This document shows positions 6,469 through 7,193 of a DNA stretch of 7,193 nt, piece by piece (positions within the stretch are counted from its first letter, which is position 1; each line of letters starts with the position of its first letter). Location: assembly GCA_024641445.1 (NCBI GenBank), contig JAHEDA010000123.1, forward strand, positions 1 through 7,193, in the 5' to 3' direction. Under the pieces are notes generated by a model. That model was not told the origin of the DNA. It worked only from the letters and a program-made list of their open reading frames with translations, and did not search any database. The position numbers and the translations under genes are program-made. This stretch comes from Gammaproteobacteria bacterium (GTDB taxonomy: Bacteria > Pseudomonadota > Gammaproteobacteria > UBA6429 > Thiohalophilaceae).

Positions 6469-7038
6469 TCAGGAAATAAAATAGGCCGTGCGCGCATGCA
6501 GTGCGGTGTCATACATCGCCGCCACGCCACAGATGTCCACCGGTACCGCCCATTCATCCACGTCAAAGCCCATGATCGCCAGCGAGGGTGAGCAGACCTG
6601 GAATTTTATCCCCAGCTCCACCGCGAGTTCGATCTGTTCCTCCAGCGGTGACATGGCGCCCTTCATCATGTGATTAAACAACATGCGTCCGATGCCACCG
6701 AAGGCCATGCGCGAGGGTGACAGCGACTTGCTGTTGGCGGGCAGCATCAGGTTGACCATCTTGTGCATGAACTTCTTGCCCTTGAGCTTGCGGCCCTTCT
6801 TGATCACGGTGCAGCCCCAGAAGGTAAAGAACATGGTGACCTCCATGCCCATGGCGGCAGCGCCATTGGCCATGAAGAAGGCGGCCATGGCCTTGTCAAA
6901 GTCACCCGATAACAAGATGATTGAGACCTTGTTCTCGGGCACGCGTGTGCGCAGTTCGGTAAGCTCGTCTTCAAGGGCGCGAATGCGCCCCTCCAGATCG
7001 GTGGGTGCGGCGCGCAGTGCGGTTGTGGTGGCATTCAT
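6469..7038 (-). CDS. DsrE2-type (DsrE/DsrF/DsrH-like) sulfur-relay family protein
   Basis: A complete 189-residue protein; the ATG at 7038 has AGGAG 7 nt upstream. Residues about 12-33 (TDLEGRIRALEDELTELRTR) form a coiled coil, and the DsrE-fold domain starts at about 37 (NKVSIILLSGDFDKAMAAFF). Family features: MFFTFWGC at 69-76, a Lys-rich stretch at 80-93, an LSPSRMAFGGIGRMLF segment at 106-121, KFQVCSPSLAIMGF at 145-158 and VDICGVAAMYD at 167-177. Cysteines are C76, C149 and C170; C149, in the C-x-x-S-x-x-x-MG block, is my candidate sulfur-carrying residue by comparison with DsrE2 proteins I remember. DsrE2 proteins are linked to rhodanese and TusA in cytoplasmic sulfur trafficking, usually in rhd-tusA-dsrE2 clusters of sulfur oxidisers. 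No tusA or rhodanese gene is in this window, so the partner is unknown. It converges on SulP and has its own upstream control region. Subfamily assignment is moderately sure. Confidence 0.85.
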   Translation of the reverse strand: MNATTTALRAAPTDLEGRIRALEDELTELRTRVPENKVSIILLSGDFDKAMAAFFMANGAAAMGMEVTMFFTFWGCTVIKKGRKLKGKKFMHKMVNLMLPANSKSLSPSRMAFGGIGRMLFNHMMKGAMSPLEEQIELAVELGIKFQVCSPSLAIMGFDVDEWAVPVDICGVAAMYDTALHARTAYFIS

Positions 7039-7044
7039 GATTTT

Positions 7045-7055
7045 TCTCCTCTTAA
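7045..7055 (-). repeat. Shine-Dalgarno block of the DsrE2-type gene, copy proximal to the start
   Basis: On the minus strand this reads TTAAGAGGAGA and ends just before the start codon. An identical 11-base copy occurs at 7083-7093, 38 bp upstream. This copy has the right distance to serve ATG 7038. A 12-bp palindrome AATTTCGAAATT (7055-7066) lies between the two and could hold this copy in a small stem. Confidence 0.6.
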
Positions 7056-7082
7056 ATTTCGAAATTCATCCAGCGATGAACA

Positions 7083-7093
7083 TCTCCTCTTAA
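7083..7093 (-). repeat. Duplicate of the Shine-Dalgarno block, distal copy
   Basis: An exact second copy of TTAAGAGGAGA in the leader of the DsrE2-type gene. It runs straight into an ATG (7083-7081) that opens only a five-codon frame ending at 7066. With no spacing between AGGAG and that ATG, translation there is doubtful. It may be a standby ribosome site or the trace of a local duplication. Confidence 0.5.
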
Positions 7094-7123
7094 TTTAAGT
7101 AGAGAATATGAGGTGTTTGCCGG

Positions 7124-7129
7124 ATAATA
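7124..7129 (-). promoter_or_regulatory. Candidate -10 for the DsrE2-type gene
   Basis: TATTAT on the minus strand is a 5/6 match to TATAAT and predicts a start near 7117 with a leader of about 78 nt. The -35 region is poor and is overlapped by the 15-bp palindrome at 7146-7160. A weaker alternative, TATTCT, lies nearer the gene at about 7102-7107. Confidence 0.35.
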
Positions 7130-7145
7130 AATGAAAATGATGTTT

Positions 7146-7160
7146 GTTAGTCTGACTAAC
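7146..7160. promoter_or_regulatory. 15-bp perfect palindrome, likely operator
   Basis: GTTAGTC-T-GACTAAC has two perfect 7-base arms around one central base, joined on the right by a second palindrome AACTAGTT (7158-7165). Its centre is about 36 bp upstream of the predicted start of the DsrE2-type gene, over the -35 region, a position suited to repression. Size and symmetry resemble operators of TetR- or MarR-type regulators; I cannot name the regulator. It may also serve a divergent gene past the right edge. Confidence 0.45.
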
Positions 7161-7193
7161 TAGTTCAACATGAGTGAGAACTACGTGAGTGAG

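Noticed and set aside
7066..7083. Five-codon leader peptide (MFIAG) ahead of the DsrE2-type gene
   Set aside because: AGGAG abuts the ATG with no spacing, and the peptide has no attenuation-like codon pattern.
6683..7093. Plus-strand open frame of 136 codons
   Set aside because: Antisense to the DsrE2-type gene, which has a clear family match and an AGGAG start signal.
7170..7193. Start of a divergent gene at the right edge (ATG followed by seven open codons)
   Set aside because: Only eight codons are visible and no Shine-Dalgarno precedes the ATG, so it cannot be supported.

Overview
This window looks like the chromosome of a gammaproteobacterium, probably a sulfur-oxidising or otherwise chemolithotrophic one. 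The basis is indirect: a DsrE2-type sulfur-relay protein, two inorganic/organic anion transporters (SulP/SLC26 and DASS/SLC13), a Crp/Fnr regulator and proteobacterial-style Shine-Dalgarno sites. There is no rRNA, tRNA, CRISPR array, insertion sequence or phage gene. The taxonomic call is inference.

Layout, left to right. (1) Positions 1-1881, minus strand: 627 codons of a DUF3604-family protein (PHP-like metal-dependent hydrolase fold) that runs off the left edge. (2) A short hairpin in the 81-bp gap, then 1963-3504, minus strand: a 513-residue divergent DASS (SLC13-like) anion permease. The permease lies upstream of the DUF3604 gene in the same direction, so the two look like one transcription unit. 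(3) 3505-3726: a 222-bp divergent control region with a 16-bp inverted repeat of Crp/CooA geometry. (4) 3727-4461, plus strand: a Crp/Fnr-family regulator, followed after 18 bp by 4480-4746, a small two-helix membrane protein. (5) 4747-4866: a short gap with an extended -10 promoter, then 4867-6396, plus strand: a SulP transporter with a C-terminal STAS domain. (6) 6397-6468: a convergent gap holding a long, nearly perfect compound hairpin. (7) 6469-7038, minus strand: a DsrE2-type protein with an N-terminal coiled coil. (8) 7039-7193: a control region with a duplicated Shine-Dalgarno block and a 15-bp palindrome; a divergent gene may begin beyond the edge.

How the genes may work together. 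The Crp-like protein has an Arg-Gln pair in its recognition helix, as in the CO sensor CooA. The divergent region contains a TGTCA-N6-CGACA site, which is the CooA-type operator as I recall it, at exactly -41.5 from a plausible -10 for the permease/DUF3604 unit. The heme ligands of CooA are missing. The best hypothesis is a small regulon in which an unknown effector, sensed by the Crp-like protein, switches on import of an organic or inorganic anion (DASS) and its processing by the DUF3604 hydrolase. The SulP and DsrE2 genes add sulfate or bicarbonate transport and cytoplasmic sulfur handling, but nothing in the sequence ties them to the same regulator.
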